Shown: positions 8,516-17,596, counted from the stretch's first letter. The stretch is DNA of 61,760 nt from an uncultured Collinsella sp. (GCA_900546115.1 URBQ01000013.1:1-61760), one strand, 5' to 3'. Program-made: numbers and translations. Notes: a model not told the origin generated them from the sequence alone.

Positions 8516-8541
8516 TCATTGGGGACGTTCTTAAACGACTA
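8513..8541. repeat. 29-bp palindromic repeat, copy 1
   Basis: The element starts with TAGTC and ends with GACTA and contains GGGGACGTTCTTAAACGAC. An identical 29-bp copy is at 46716-46744. It fills the gap between the convergent hisE and hisJ genes and supplies the hisE stop codon. Confidence 0.7.
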
Positions 8542-8542
8542 G

Positions 8543-9454
8543 TTAGGCGAGGGGCGTGGATTCCCATTCGCCGGTGGGGTGGGGGATATCGAAGGCCCGG
8601 TAGCCGCAGTCGTAGGCGTGGGCCTGGGCCTCGCGGATGTTCCAGCAGATGTCGCAGGCGCGGTGCGCGTCCGAGCCAAAGGTGATGGGCACCTCGGCAT
8701 GGGCGAAGCGGCGCAACAGCCCGGTCGCGGGGTAGTAATCGTCGAGCCCCTTGCGCGGTGCGGCGGTCGAGACCTCAACGCGGCGACCCGTATCGTGGGC
8801 GCATTCGGCCATCTGCTCCCAAAACGGCGCGGGGTCAAAGTCGGGTGCAAAGCCGTCCTTCGAAAAGCGCATGACCAGGTCGGGATGGGCCATCGCGTCA
8901 AAGTTGAGTGAGCTTTCGCAAGCACGGCACCAGTCGTCGACGTAGCACTCCCACACGCCGCGCACGCCTAAGTTTTCCCAAACATGCAGGTTGGTATCGT
9001 CGTCGATCCAACCGCAAAGGGAATCGGGTGTATCGGGGCGCGCGACGTCCTCTGTCCCTGCCGTGCCCGCGGCGCCTGCCGCAATATCGCCCGGGTTGCC
9101 AATCCAGTGCACGCTGCCCAGACGTACGACGGCGCCCTGGGACCAGTGCTCTACCAAGGGCTCGCAGCCCTCGTACCAATCGCATTCAAAACCGTAGATA
9201 AAGGTGAGCTCCGGCGCAATCTGCGCGGCGAGTTTGCGGGCGTCCTCAAAGGCCAAACGATGTGCCGGCAAGTCGCCCTCGACGACCTGCACCTCGCAGT
9301 TAGCATCCATACTGGCGGGCAGGGTAAGGTGGTCGGTCGAGACCATGACGCGGCAGCCGGCGGCAGCAGCGGCACGGACGTTGTCCTCGAACGAGGCGTG
9401 CCCGTCCGAGAACGAGGTATGAGTATGGCAATCGACCAGCGGGCAGGCGGGCAT
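8543..9454 (-). CDS. hisJ: PHP-type histidinol-phosphatase
   Basis: Probably dephosphorylates histidinol phosphate, the one step not covered by the his operon. The 303 residues carry the PHP domain signature: the metal-binding LVDCHTHTSFSDGHASFEDNV at the N-terminus, STDHLTLP, FIYGFECDW, a long active-site region, DAMAHPDLVMRF, and a C-terminal FGSDAHR. The ATG at 9454 follows AAGGAG; upstream in-frame codons lack a ribosome site. It lies convergent to hisE. Position beside the operon and the lack of a phosphatase domain in HisB support the assignment, but PHP proteins have other substrates too. Confidence 0.85.
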   Translation of the reverse strand: MPACPLVDCHTHTSFSDGHASFEDNVRAAAAAGCRVMVSTDHLTLPASMDANCEVQVVEGDLPAHRLAFEDARKLAAQIAPELTFIYGFECDWYEGCEPLVEHWSQGAVVRLGSVHWIGNPGDIAAGAAGTAGTEDVARPDTPDSLCGWIDDDTNLHVWENLGVRGVWECYVDDWCRACESSLNFDAMAHPDLVMRFSKDGFAPDFDPAPFWEQMAECAHDTGRRVEVSTAAPRKGLDDYYPATGLLRRFAHAEVPITFGSDAHRACDICWNIREAQAHAYDCGYRAFDIPHPTGEWESTPLA

Positions 9455-9582
9455 GGCGACTCCTTTGCATTTGGTGAATCCGCTCCATTGTAATGGTGCA
9501 GCTCTCAACACGCCGCGCACGCCGGGGGTCGAAATCGATTGGAAAGGCTGCGCGGCGCGCGGTGCGGCCTCGCTCTAAAATG

Positions 9583-9637
9583 TGTACGTCAGCCTCCAAA
9601 AGCTGCAAAAAATGACATGTTTGGAGGCTGACGTACA
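9583..9637. repeat. Palindromic element, copy 1 (TGTACGTCAGCCTCC)
   Basis: Perfect 18-bp inverted repeats at 9583-9600 and 9620-9637 surround a 19-nt loop containing CAAAAAATGACATG. A second copy at 13892-13946 has the same arms and a nearly identical loop. The two copies bracket the ygbA-like gene and the ABC transporter. No transposase is attached, so this looks like a MITE- or REP-type element. Confidence 0.75.
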
Positions 9638-9686
9638 TGTTTGAGACGAGGGCGAGGGGCGGGGCAGCGCGTGCCGGCGCCGGCGA

Positions 9687-10109
9687 CTACTTGCTTCGTG
9701 TCGCCGCTCGTTTGGACTGCACGGTTATAATCGCGTGCCGCACGGCGGTGACGGGACGATAGCGGATCATACGCGGTCCCGACCAGCGCATGACCTCGCG
9801 GATCTTCTCGCGCATGGCAGGCCGGTAACAATGCGAAGGACAGGCCGAGCAAAATGTCTTGGTGCCCATGTGCGGGCAGTGCTCAATGCGCGCGATGGCG
9901 TATTTCTGCAGCTCGGCGCATTCGGGGCAGAGCGTAACGGTTCGGAGCCCGAGTTTGACGCGAGTGGGCTTTTCGCCGTTGGGAGCCTGCTTACCCTCGT
10001 GGCCGCCGCGATGATGCCCGCGGCACCACAGTGCAATCATCTGCGACACCATCTGGGCCTCGCGTGCACGTTTGCGCGCCAGCTCCGGTGTGTCGACTGG
10101 GCGCGCCAT
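9687..10109 (-). CDS. YgbA-family (nitrous-oxide-stimulated promoter) protein
   Basis: A 140-residue basic protein that matches the family around E. coli YgbA. It has a cysteine/histidine cluster HCPHMGTKTFCSACPSHC followed by the hallmark YRPAMREKIREVMRWSGPRM segment. An additional Cys pair upstream (LCPECAELQKY) may share in metal binding. The family was named for nitric-oxide-linked expression; its biochemical role is not known to me. The ATG overlaps the stop of the upstream ABC transporter by one base (TAATG), so the two are co-transcribed and probably coupled. Confidence 0.85.
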   Translation of the reverse strand: MARPVDTPELARKRAREAQMVSQMIALWCRGHHRGGHEGKQAPNGEKPTRVKLGLRTVTLCPECAELQKYAIARIEHCPHMGTKTFCSACPSHCYRPAMREKIREVMRWSGPRMIRYRPVTAVRHAIITVQSKRAATRSK

Positions 10110-13100
10110 TAGCTCAGCCTCCCGTGCTCGACCGAAAGCGAGAAATCGGCAAACGCGCAGGTGCTGGCACGGTGGCTCACGAGCACAATGGTCTTGCCGC
10201 GGCGCTTGAGCTCGTCGATTGCCTGCATCACGGACGCCTCGTTGAGAGCATCGAGCGCGCTGGTGGGTTCGTCGAGCAAGATGAAGGGTGCGTCGTTGAG
10301 GAAGATGCGCGCAAGGCCGATGCGCTGGCGCTCGCCGCCCGAAAGCGAGTCGCCCAGCTCGGCAACGGGCGTGTCGAGTCCCTGCGGCAGACGGTCGATG
10401 AGCGTGGTGAGTGAGGCGGAGCGGCAAACGTCGAGCAGCTCGGCATCGGTGGCGTCGGCGTGCGCGACCAGCAGGTTCTCGCGTACGGTGCCGCAGAACA
10501 GATGCGTGTCCTGGGTCATATAGGCCTCGTGGCTGCGCAGGCTCGCCGTGTTGATGTGGCGGGCATCGACGCCGCTCACCGTGATGGTGCCGGCTGCGGG
10601 GTCCCAAAAGCGCATGAGCAGCTTAAGCAGCGTCGACTTGCCCGAACCCGAGCGCCCCATGATGCAGGTCATGGTACCGGGCGCAAAGGTGCAGGTCACG
10701 TCGTCGAGGATGAGACTCGCAGCGGTGTCGTTCGCGACCTGCTCTGTGGCGCCCGCACCGCCCGCGTCCACGCCGCCCACATAGCTAAAGCTCACATGCT
10801 CGGCTGCGGCGCCGGCAAACTCAACGTTCTGTCCATCGGCGACCTCGGCGCACTGGGGCTGCTCGTCGAGCAAATCGAGCACGCGTGCGCCCGAGGCGAG
10901 CGTCTCCTGCAGTGAGGCGCCCAGGCGGCTCACGGCCATCACCGAGCCAAACGACGACACAAAGGTAAAGACGGAGACAAACGCTGCGGCAAAGTCAATC
11001 GTTCCCGCAGCCACCAGCTGCAGCGCACGCCCGAGCATCACCAGATTAGCCACAAGAATAAGCGCATCGGCTACGGCCTCGCTGACCGCCTGGCGGCGCT
11101 TGAGGCGCGCGTCCACGGCGCCGACTTGCTCGGTCAGCTTGCCCAGGGCACGGCTGCGATCGGTGCCACCGGCAAACTGGATGGTCTCGCCCGCGCCGCG
11201 CAGACTGTCGAGTACAAAGGCGCCCAGCTTACCGGCGCCCTCGCGGCTCTGGCGGCCGGTGGTGCCGCATGCCTTGGCCGAGGTCAGGGGCAGTAGCACG
11301 CCCAGGACCGCGTAGGCCACGAGCGCGATGCCCGCGAGCTCGGGGCTCACAGCCAGCAAAAAGCCCTCAAACACAACGGTGCAGACCAGAGCTATGGCAA
11401 TGGGCGAGATGGTGTGCGCGTAGAAGACCTCGAGCAGCTCGATATCCGAGGTGACCAGGCTCACGAGCTCGCCCTTGCCGCGGCCCTCGAGCTTGGCGGG
11501 GGCGAGCTGGCGCAGGGCGCCAAACACCAGGTCGCGAATGTGTGCGAGCAGACGGAATGCGATGTAATGGTTGCAGAGCTGCTCGCCGTAGTGGAGCGGC
11601 CCGCGCGCGATGCCGCAGGCGGCGCAGGCCGCGCATGCTGCGATAAGACCAAGCCCCAAGGCGTTGCGGCCCAGCGCGGCCATAAGGCCAAGGGCGCCAA
11701 AGGCCGGCACGAACGCGGCGGTGAGCATGCCGATGCTGCCCAGCGCGACGGCTAGCACAAGCCAGCCGGCAAGCGGTCGGACGAGCCCCATCATGCGCCA
11801 CATGATGGACGGCGCCGAGCGACGGGCGCGGCCGGAGTCAGGCGCCGCGGCAGCGGAAGACGAACTAGTACCGTTGAGGCCATCGGCACAGGCGGCGCTG
11901 CCGTCAACAGCCTCAACCGCGCCGGCATCCTCAGCATCACCCTCTGCATACGCATATGCCGAGAGCTGCTCCTGGCTGTTCCACATGCGCGCATAGGCGC
12001 CCGCGGCGGCCAAGAGCTCGCCGTGAGTCCCGTGCTCGGCAATGCGGCCGCGTTCCAGCACCAGGATCTGATCGGCGTCCACGATCGTCGACAGGCGGTG
12101 TGCCACCACAATTACAGTGTGCCCGCCGGCAAGCGACGCGATGACCTCGCCGATCGCGGCCTCGCTTGCGGCATCGACGTTGCTCGTAGCCTCGTCAAAC
12201 ACATAGATCGGCGAGTCGTGCAGCAGGGCGCGGGCCATGCACACGCGCTGGCGCTGGCCGCCCGAAAGGTTGGTGCCACCCTCGTTAATCACCATGTCGA
12301 GCCCGCCGTTGGCCCGCACAAAGGCCGCCACGCGCGTGCGGTCGAGCGCGCGCAAAAGCTCGGTGTCGGTGGCGTTGGGCTGGGCGAGCAGCAGGTTGTC
12401 GCGCAGGGTGCCGGCAAACAGGTAGCCGTTGGTGGGCACCAGCGTGACGGCGCGCATGAGTGAGGCGGCCGTGACATCGCGCAGTTCGACGCCGCCAATG
12501 CGCACGCTGCCGCGGTAGGCGTCCTTGCGGCCCGCGATAATCCCCGCGAGCGTGGACTTGCCGCCGCCGCTTTCGCCCACGAGTGCCACGAGCGAGCCGT
12601 GCGCAATGGTCGCGCTGGCGCTGTCCAGCACGGTGCGGTCGCCGTAGGCATAGCTCACGCCTGCGAGCTCGATATCGCCGCGACCATCAAGCTCAACATC
12701 GCCGCGCTCGGGCTCGGGCGTATCCAAAATGCCAAACATGCGGCGCGAGGCGGCCATGCCGTTCATGGCCGTGTGGAACAGCGATCCCAGGCGGCGCATA
12801 GGCAAAAAGAACTCCTGTGACAGAAAGACGATGAGGAAGGCAGCCTCAAAGCCGATCTTGCCCGTGGCGAGCTGCAGTGCGGCCACGATAATGCCGAGCG
12901 CGGCGCCCATATAGACGACCAGGTCCATAACGCAAATGGAGCGCAGCTGCATCACCAGCAGGTGCATGGTCGCTGTGCGGAAACGCTCGGACTCGGCGTT
13001 GATGCGCTCGTGCCAGCTTCGATCGGCCTGGTAGACCTTAAGGGTGGTGAGACCCTGCACGGCCTCCAGGAACATGCCGTCCAGATCGACATAGCTGCCC

Positions 13101-13675
13101 CAGTACTCGGCACCGATCTTTTTGGCGTTGCGCATGACCATCATGATGGAGACGGGGATGACCGGAACGCAGGCGAGCAGCAGCGCGGCGGGAAGACCCG
13201 CCTGGCCCACGAGCAGTACAAACAGCGTGATGGGTGCCAAGCCGGCAAAGAAGAGCTGCGGCAGGTAGCCGCCAAAGTACACCTGGAGTTGCGTGGCGCC
13301 CTCGACGCTGGTCTGGACGGCCTCGGCGGTGGGGACGGTCTCGGTGTAGGAGGGGCCGAGTGTGGTGAGCTTGTCGTAGACGAACGAGCGCACGCGGCGG
13401 ACGGCCTCGAACGCGGCCTTGTCGCCGGCGCGTTGGGCCAGGTAGATGGAGGCGGCGCGCACGATGATGGCGGCGGCGAGCGGCAAGGCCGCCTGTGCGA
13501 GGGCATCGACGGCGAGCGCGGCGGAAAGACCGTTCGTGACGATGCCGCCCAAGATGCGCGCAAGCATCCACATCACCGTGATGTTTGCCATGAGCGCGAT
13601 CCACTTAAACAGGACGCTTGCCATAATGTAGGGCGTTGCCTGCGGAACCAGGGAGAAGAGCCGCTTCTCGAACAT
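10109..13675 (-). CDS. Four-domain ABC exporter, CydDC-like fusion
   Basis: A single 1188-residue polypeptide with the order TMD-NBD-TMD-NBD. NBD1 has Walker A GESGGGKST near residue 365, signature LSGGQRQR near 472 and Walker B VFDEATS. NBD2 has GRSGSGKST near 1008, LSGGERQR near 1113 and LLDEPTS. The N-terminal half starts in the membrane with no signal peptide. An acidic, Ala/Ser-rich linker of about 60 residues joins the halves. Such exporters are usually two half-transporter genes (for example cydD and cydC), and the general form suggests that class. The substrate cannot be read from sequence. It is coupled to the downstream YgbA-family gene. Confidence 0.88.
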   Translation of the reverse strand: MFEKRLFSLVPQATPYIMASVLFKWIALMANITVMWMLARILGGIVTNGLSAALAVDALAQAALPLAAAIIVRAASIYLAQRAGDKAAFEAVRRVRSFVYDKLTTLGPSYTETVPTAEAVQTSVEGATQLQVYFGGYLPQLFFAGLAPITLFVLLVGQAGLPAALLLACVPVIPVSIMMVMRNAKKIGAEYWGSYVDLDGMFLEAVQGLTTLKVYQADRSWHERINAESERFRTATMHLLVMQLRSICVMDLVVYMGAALGIIVAALQLATGKIGFEAAFLIVFLSQEFFLPMRRLGSLFHTAMNGMAASRRMFGILDTPEPERGDVELDGRGDIELAGVSYAYGDRTVLDSASATIAHGSLVALVGESGGGKSTLAGIIAGRKDAYRGSVRIGGVELRDVTAASLMRAVTLVPTNGYLFAGTLRDNLLLAQPNATDTELLRALDRTRVAAFVRANGGLDMVINEGGTNLSGGQRQRVCMARALLHDSPIYVFDEATSNVDAASEAAIGEVIASLAGGHTVIVVAHRLSTIVDADQILVLERGRIAEHGTHGELLAAAGAYARMWNSQEQLSAYAYAEGDAEDAGAVEAVDGSAACADGLNGTSSSSAAAAPDSGRARRSAPSIMWRMMGLVRPLAGWLVLAVALGSIGMLTAAFVPAFGALGLMAALGRNALGLGLIAACAACAACGIARGPLHYGEQLCNHYIAFRLLAHIRDLVFGALRQLAPAKLEGRGKGELVSLVTSDIELLEVFYAHTISPIAIALVCTVVFEGFLLAVSPELAGIALVAYAVLGVLLPLTSAKACGTTGRQSREGAGKLGAFVLDSLRGAGETIQFAGGTDRSRALGKLTEQVGAVDARLKRRQAVSEAVADALILVANLVMLGRALQLVAAGTIDFAAAFVSVFTFVSSFGSVMAVSRLGASLQETLASGARVLDLLDEQPQCAEVADGQNVEFAGAAAEHVSFSYVGGVDAGGAGATEQVANDTAASLILDDVTCTFAPGTMTCIMGRSGSGKSTLLKLLMRFWDPAAGTITVSGVDARHINTASLRSHEAYMTQDTHLFCGTVRENLLVAHADATDAELLDVCRSASLTTLIDRLPQGLDTPVAELGDSLSGGERQRIGLARIFLNDAPFILLDEPTSALDALNEASVMQAIDELKRRGKTIVLVSHRASTCAFADFSLSVEHGRLS

Positions 13676-14057
13676 GAAACCTCCTATGCCGTAACGGTGC
13701 CGGGTTGGGTCCTCGGCAGCCGCTTAGTTAGCCAAATGCAACTAGAGTAACATCGTGCAGCGGGTAAGTATGCCGAGGGTAATTTTTAGCCGATGAACTG
13801 CGTAGAAAGTTCAAAATTGTTGAGTGCGGCGAACTTTGTGGTGGACGGAATGCGGGCGCAATTTTGATCGTGTGCGGCCCGCTCCAAAACGTGTACGTCA
13901 GCCTCCAAAACCGACAAAAAATGACATGTTTGGAGGCTGACGTACATGTTTGGATAGGGGCAAGGGCGACGACGGACGAAAGTCACGCCTGTGCCACGTT
14001 CGATGTGCTAGCGTTTGGGTGAATAAAACGAGCCCGTGCGGAAAGGATCCGGACCGT
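13676..14057. other. Divergent intergenic region
   Basis: Separates the ABC exporter (minus) from the LarC2-like gene (plus). It contains the palindromic element at 13892-13946 and a possible purine-rich ribosome site (GAAAGGA) at 14041 for the downstream gene. I see no further open frame with a credible start. Confidence 0.5.
13892..13946. repeat. Palindromic element, copy 2 (TGTACGTCAGCCTCC)
   Basis: Inverted arms at 13892-13909 and 13929-13946 match copy 1 (9583-9637) exactly, and the loop differs only in its first bases. The conserved stretch extends a few bases past the right arm (TGTTTG) in both copies. Confidence 0.75.
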
Positions 14058-14543
14058 ATGCAACGTGGAAGTACATCTCCGCTGTCCCGCGAGACCGATG
14101 CGCCCGAAACCATCGTCAAGCTGGAGTGCGACATCGATGATGCGTCGCCCGAGGTACTCGCCTATGCCGCCGATTGCCTGCGCAAGGCCGGCGCCCGCGA
14201 GGTGCATTGGTTACCGCTTTACTGCAAAAAGGGCCGCCCCGGATGGCAGTTGCAGGTGATCTGCTCGCATGAGGATATCGAACGCCTGCAGACGATTATC
14301 TTTTTGGAAACCACGACCAACGCCGTTCGTCGCCAGGTGATGGAACGCGTTTGCCTGCCGCGTCGTTTTGAGCAGGTAGCGACGCCTTGGGGCGAGGTGG
14401 CCGTCAAAGTAGCCACCCTGCCCGACGGCAGTGAACGTGCGGCGCCCGAGTACGAGGACTGCGCCCGTCTTGCCCGCGAGCATAACGTGCCGCTCCAGCG
14501 CGTGATGCAGGCGGCACAAGCCTCGGCACTGCGATTTGAATAG
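14058..14543 (+). CDS. Stand-alone LarC2-like protein
   Basis: 161 residues matching the C-terminal domain of LarC, the nickel-inserting enzyme that completes the nickel-pincer cofactor of lactate racemase. Visible family features are IVKLECDIDDASPEVLAYAADC, split here as VKLECDIDD and SPEVLAY, then a Lys/Arg-rich KKGRPGW, FLETTTNAVRR and PEYEDCARLAREHNVPL. Full LarC has an N-terminal LarC1 domain, and in some species the two are joined by programmed frameshifting; no LarC1 is seen upstream here. It could bind CTP or metal without being a complete LarC. The ATG at 14058 was chosen because the earlier frame lies within the repeat. Confidence 0.75.
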   Translation: MQRGSTSPLSRETDAPETIVKLECDIDDASPEVLAYAADCLRKAGAREVHWLPLYCKKGRPGWQLQVICSHEDIERLQTIIFLETTTNAVRRQVMERVCLPRRFEQVATPWGEVAVKVATLPDGSERAAPEYEDCARLAREHNVPLQRVMQAAQASALRFE

Positions 14544-14600
14544 CGCGGCCGGCGACATCTCGCGCCCGGCCACATCAGCCCCACTCCGAAAGGACTCCCC

Positions 14601-15149
14601 ATGAAATACCTCATCGCCTCCGACATCCACGGCTCGGCATACTGGACCGAGCGCCTGGTCGCCGCCATCGAATCCGAGCAGCCCGACCGCATCGTGCTGC
14701 TGGGTGACCTGCTCTACCACGGCCCGCGCAACGACCTGCCGCGCGACTACGCCCCCAAACGTGTGATTCCGCTGCTCAACGCCCTGGCCGACCGCATTAT
14801 CGCGGTGCGCGGCAACTGCGACGCCGAGGTCGACCAGATGGTCCTCGACTTTCCCGTCATGGCGGACTACGCCACGCTGTTCGACGAGACCGGTCGCGAG
14901 CTGTTCCTGACGCACGGCCACGTCTTTGGCGCCGGCATGCATAACAGCGTTGACCACGCGCCCGCGCTGCCCGAGGGCTCCGCGCTCGTCTACGGCCATA
15001 CGCACATCAAGGTTAACGAGGAAAGCGCCGCGCACCCGGGTCTGTGGCTCTTCAATCCCGGCAGCGTGAGCATCCCCAAGGACGGCACACATAGCTACGG
15101 CGTCTACGAGGGCGGCGCGTTCCGCCATGTGATCATGGGGGAGGACTAA
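14601..15149 (+). CDS. yfcE: YfcE-type metallophosphodiesterase
   Basis: A 182-residue calcineurin-like phosphoesterase. The five metal and phosphate motifs are all present: SDIHG, GDLLYHGP, RGNCD, LTHGH and YGHTH, followed by NPGSVSIPKDG. YfcE of E. coli hydrolyses model phosphodiesters; the natural substrate is unknown. It starts after CCGAAAGGA and its stop lies 2 bases before mazG, so the two are likely one transcript. Confidence 0.92.
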   Translation: MKYLIASDIHGSAYWTERLVAAIESEQPDRIVLLGDLLYHGPRNDLPRDYAPKRVIPLLNALADRIIAVRGNCDAEVDQMVLDFPVMADYATLFDETGRELFLTHGHVFGAGMHNSVDHAPALPEGSALVYGHTHIKVNEESAAHPGLWLFNPGSVSIPKDGTHSYGVYEGGAFRHVIMGED

Positions 15150-15151
15150 CC

Positions 15152-16012
15152 ATGGCCGAGCATATGGCTCAGCAAAATGCCGAGGGTTCGCGCGACCTGT
15201 CCACGCTGGTAGACGCGTCGGCCGAGCTGCAGCATCTGGTGCAGACCATCTGGCGCCTGCGTCAGCCCGACGGCTGCCCGTGGGACCGCGAGCAGACGCA
15301 TCAGAGCATTGGCAAGAACATGATCGAGGAAGCCTACGAGGCGCTCGATTGCATTGAGGCGGACGACGTGGCGCATCTGCGCGAGGAGTTGGGCGACGTG
15401 CTCATGCAGGTCGTACTGCATGCGCAGATTGCGGCGGATGCCGGCGAGTTTACGCTTGCCGATGTGGCGCGCGATATCGACGCCAAGCTCATCCGTCGTC
15501 ACCCGCACGTGTTTGGCGATGCGGATGCCGACAACTCCGACGAGGTGCTCAAGATTTGGGACGAGGTCAAGCTTGCCGAGAAGGCCGCCAAAGACCAGGC
15601 CGTGGCGGCAGGCGGGGCCGCACCCGAGGGTCTGCTCGACGGTGTGCCCACGCACCTGCCGGCGCTGATGCAGGCTCAGAAGGTGTCGCGCAAGGCGGCT
15701 GCCGTGGGCTTTGAGTGGGAGACGGTCCAGGACGTGTGGGACGAGGTCGCTGAGGAGCGTGCCGAGTTTGAGGCCGAGGCTCCCGGCTCGCCCGAGCGCG
15801 AGATGGAGTTTGGCGACCTGCTCTTTGCCCTGGTCAACGTTGCGCGCAAGGAGGGAATCGACGCCGAGAGCGCCCTGCGTGCCAGCACGTCAAAGTTCCG
15901 CCGCCGCTGGGCCGCGATGGAGCAGATGGCGGCCGACGCCCACGTGGATCTGGCCGAGCTTTCGACCCACGGCCTCAATGACCTCTGGGATGCCGCAAAG
16001 GCAGAGGAGTAA
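15152..16012 (+). CDS. mazG: Nucleoside triphosphate pyrophosphohydrolase MazG
   Basis: Hydrolyses non-canonical or excess NTPs to NMP and pyrophosphate. The 286 residues hold two MazG folds: the N-terminal one has CPWDREQTHQSIGKNMIEEAYE and LREELGDVLMQVVLHAQIA (split metal sites EExxE and ExxD), and the C-terminal one has VGFEWETVQDVWDEVAEE and EMEFGDLLFALVNVARK. This is the full tandem form found in E. coli MazG. It sits just upstream of eno, an order common in actinobacteria. Confidence 0.94.
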   Translation: MAEHMAQQNAEGSRDLSTLVDASAELQHLVQTIWRLRQPDGCPWDREQTHQSIGKNMIEEAYEALDCIEADDVAHLREELGDVLMQVVLHAQIAADAGEFTLADVARDIDAKLIRRHPHVFGDADADNSDEVLKIWDEVKLAEKAAKDQAVAAGGAAPEGLLDGVPTHLPALMQAQKVSRKAAAVGFEWETVQDVWDEVAEERAEFEAEAPGSPEREMEFGDLLFALVNVARKEGIDAESALRASTSKFRRRWAAMEQMAADAHVDLAELSTHGLNDLWDAAKAEE

Positions 16013-16017
16013 GACTG

Positions 16018-16060
16018 CGGGGGCGACGGGACGGACTTTCTCATCGCCCCTATTATTTTT
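16018..16060 (+). terminator. Terminator after mazG
   Basis: GGGGCGA / TCGCCCC inverted repeat followed by TATTATTTTT, ending the yfcE-mazG transcript before the eno promoter. Confidence 0.7.
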
Positions 16061-16068
16061 CAAAAAGA

Positions 16069-16098
16069 TTGTATCCCTTGGCTAACTTAGGGCATAAT
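16069..16098 (+). promoter_or_regulatory. Candidate sigma-A promoter of eno
   Basis: TTGTAT and CATAAT are separated by 18 bases, with the predicted start about 95 bases before the eno ATG. A direct repeat GGCTAACTTA occurs at about 16080 and again at about 16114 in the leader and might be an operator. Confidence 0.5.
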
Positions 16099-16200
16099 GC
16101 AAAAAGTGCGATAAGGCTAACTTATGAACCTGCGCGCCACTGTAGTGTGCAAGCCGTGTCGCCAAGCATTCAACCCGTTTCCAAGTGAGAGGGAGACAAC

Positions 16201-17490
16201 ATGAGCGATATTTTGGATGTCTACGGTCGCGAGGTACTCGACAGCCGCGGCAACCCCACCGTCGAGGTCGAGGTCGTGCTCGAGGACGGCAGCTTCGGCC
16301 GCGCGATGGTGCCTTCGGGCGCTTCGACCGGCGCCTTTGAGGCATGCGAGCTGCGCGATGGCGACAAGGGCCGCTACCTGGGCAAGGGCGTTTCGCAGGC
16401 CGTCGAGCACGTCAATAACGAGTGCGCTAACGCCGTCGTGGGCCTCGACGCCTTCGACCAGCGCGCCGTCGATGCCGCGCTGATTGCCGCGGACGGTACC
16501 CCCAACAAGACCAAGCTCGGTGCCAACGCCATCCTGGGCGTGTCGCTGGCCGTCGCCCGCGCCGCTGCCGAGTCGGCGGGTCTTTCGCTGTACCAGTACC
16601 TGGGCGGCGTCAACGCCCATCTGCTGCCCACGCCCATGATGAACATCCTCAACGGTGGCGTGCATGCCGACAACAACGTCGACTTCCAGGAGTTCATGAT
16701 TATGCCCGTGGGTGCTCCGAGCTTTGTCGAAGGCCTGCGTTGGTGCGCCGAGGTCTACCACACCCTCAAGGGCGTGCTGCACGAGGCCGGCCTGGGCGGC
16801 GGCGTGGGCGACGAGGGCGGCTTTGCGCCCAACCTCAAGACCAATGCCGAGCCGTTTGAGTACATTACCAAGGCCGTCGAGAAGGCTGGCTTTAAGCCCG
16901 GCGTCGACTTCATGTACGCCATGGACCCGGCTTCGACCGAGTTCTACAACGCCGAGACCGGCATGTACGAACTCAAGGGCGAGGGCGTGGAGTACACGAG
17001 TGCCCAGATGGTCGATTACTGGGAGAAGCTCGTCGACACCTATCCCATCATCTCCATCGAGGACGGCATGGCCGAGGAGGACTGGGACGGCTGGGTCGAG
17101 CTGACCCGCCGCATTGGCAACAAGGTGCAGCTGGTGGGCGACGACCTGTTCGTCACCAACACCGAGCGCCTCAAGAAGGGCATCGAGCTGGGCGCCGCCA
17201 ACGCGATCCTGGTCAAGGTCAACCAGATCGGCACGCTCACCGAGTCGCTCGAGGCCATCGAGACCGCCAAGGAGGCCGGCTACGCTTGCATCGTGAGCCA
17301 TCGTTCCGGCGAGACCGAGGATTCCACGATCGCCGACCTCGTTGTGGGCGTCAACGCCGGCCAGATCAAGTCGGGCGCCCCGTGCCGCAGCGACCGTATT
17401 GCCAAGTACAACCAGCTCATCCGCATCGAGGACGAGCTCGAGGGCAGCGCGCGCTACGCCGGCAAGGCCGCGTTCTACAACATTCGCTAG
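16201..17490 (+). CDS. eno: Enolase
   Basis: Converts 2-phosphoglycerate to phosphoenolpyruvate in glycolysis. The 429-residue protein is full length, with the N-terminal ARE-type loop SRGNPTVEVEVVLEDG, GASTGAFEACELRDGD, the catalytic Glu region, metal ligands in ISIEDGMAEEDWDGW and LVGDDLFVTN, the active-site Lys in ILVKVNQIGTLTES, and SHRSGETEDSTIADL. A strong GAGAGGGAG precedes the ATG. It is followed by a clear terminator, so eno is probably monocistronic. Confidence 0.98.
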   Translation: MSDILDVYGREVLDSRGNPTVEVEVVLEDGSFGRAMVPSGASTGAFEACELRDGDKGRYLGKGVSQAVEHVNNECANAVVGLDAFDQRAVDAALIAADGTPNKTKLGANAILGVSLAVARAAAESAGLSLYQYLGGVNAHLLPTPMMNILNGGVHADNNVDFQEFMIMPVGAPSFVEGLRWCAEVYHTLKGVLHEAGLGGGVGDEGGFAPNLKTNAEPFEYITKAVEKAGFKPGVDFMYAMDPASTEFYNAETGMYELKGEGVEYTSAQMVDYWEKLVDTYPIISIEDGMAEEDWDGWVELTRRIGNKVQLVGDDLFVTNTERLKKGIELGAANAILVKVNQIGTLTESLEAIETAKEAGYACIVSHRSGETEDSTIADLVVGVNAGQIKSGAPCRSDRIAKYNQLIRIEDELEGSARYAGKAAFYNIR

Positions 17491-17562
17491 GCAAGCGGCG
17501 TGTGCGGGGGCGGGGCTGACTCGGATTCGCCTCGCTCCCGCCGGGCACTGTTGAGCACCATT

Positions 17563-17596
17563 GGGCGCTGGGCCATATGGCTCAGCGCCTTTTTTA
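17563..17596 (+). terminator. Terminator after eno
   Basis: GGGCGCTGGGCC / GGCTCAGCGCC stem-loop followed by six T residues, about 75 bases past the eno stop. Confidence 0.85.
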
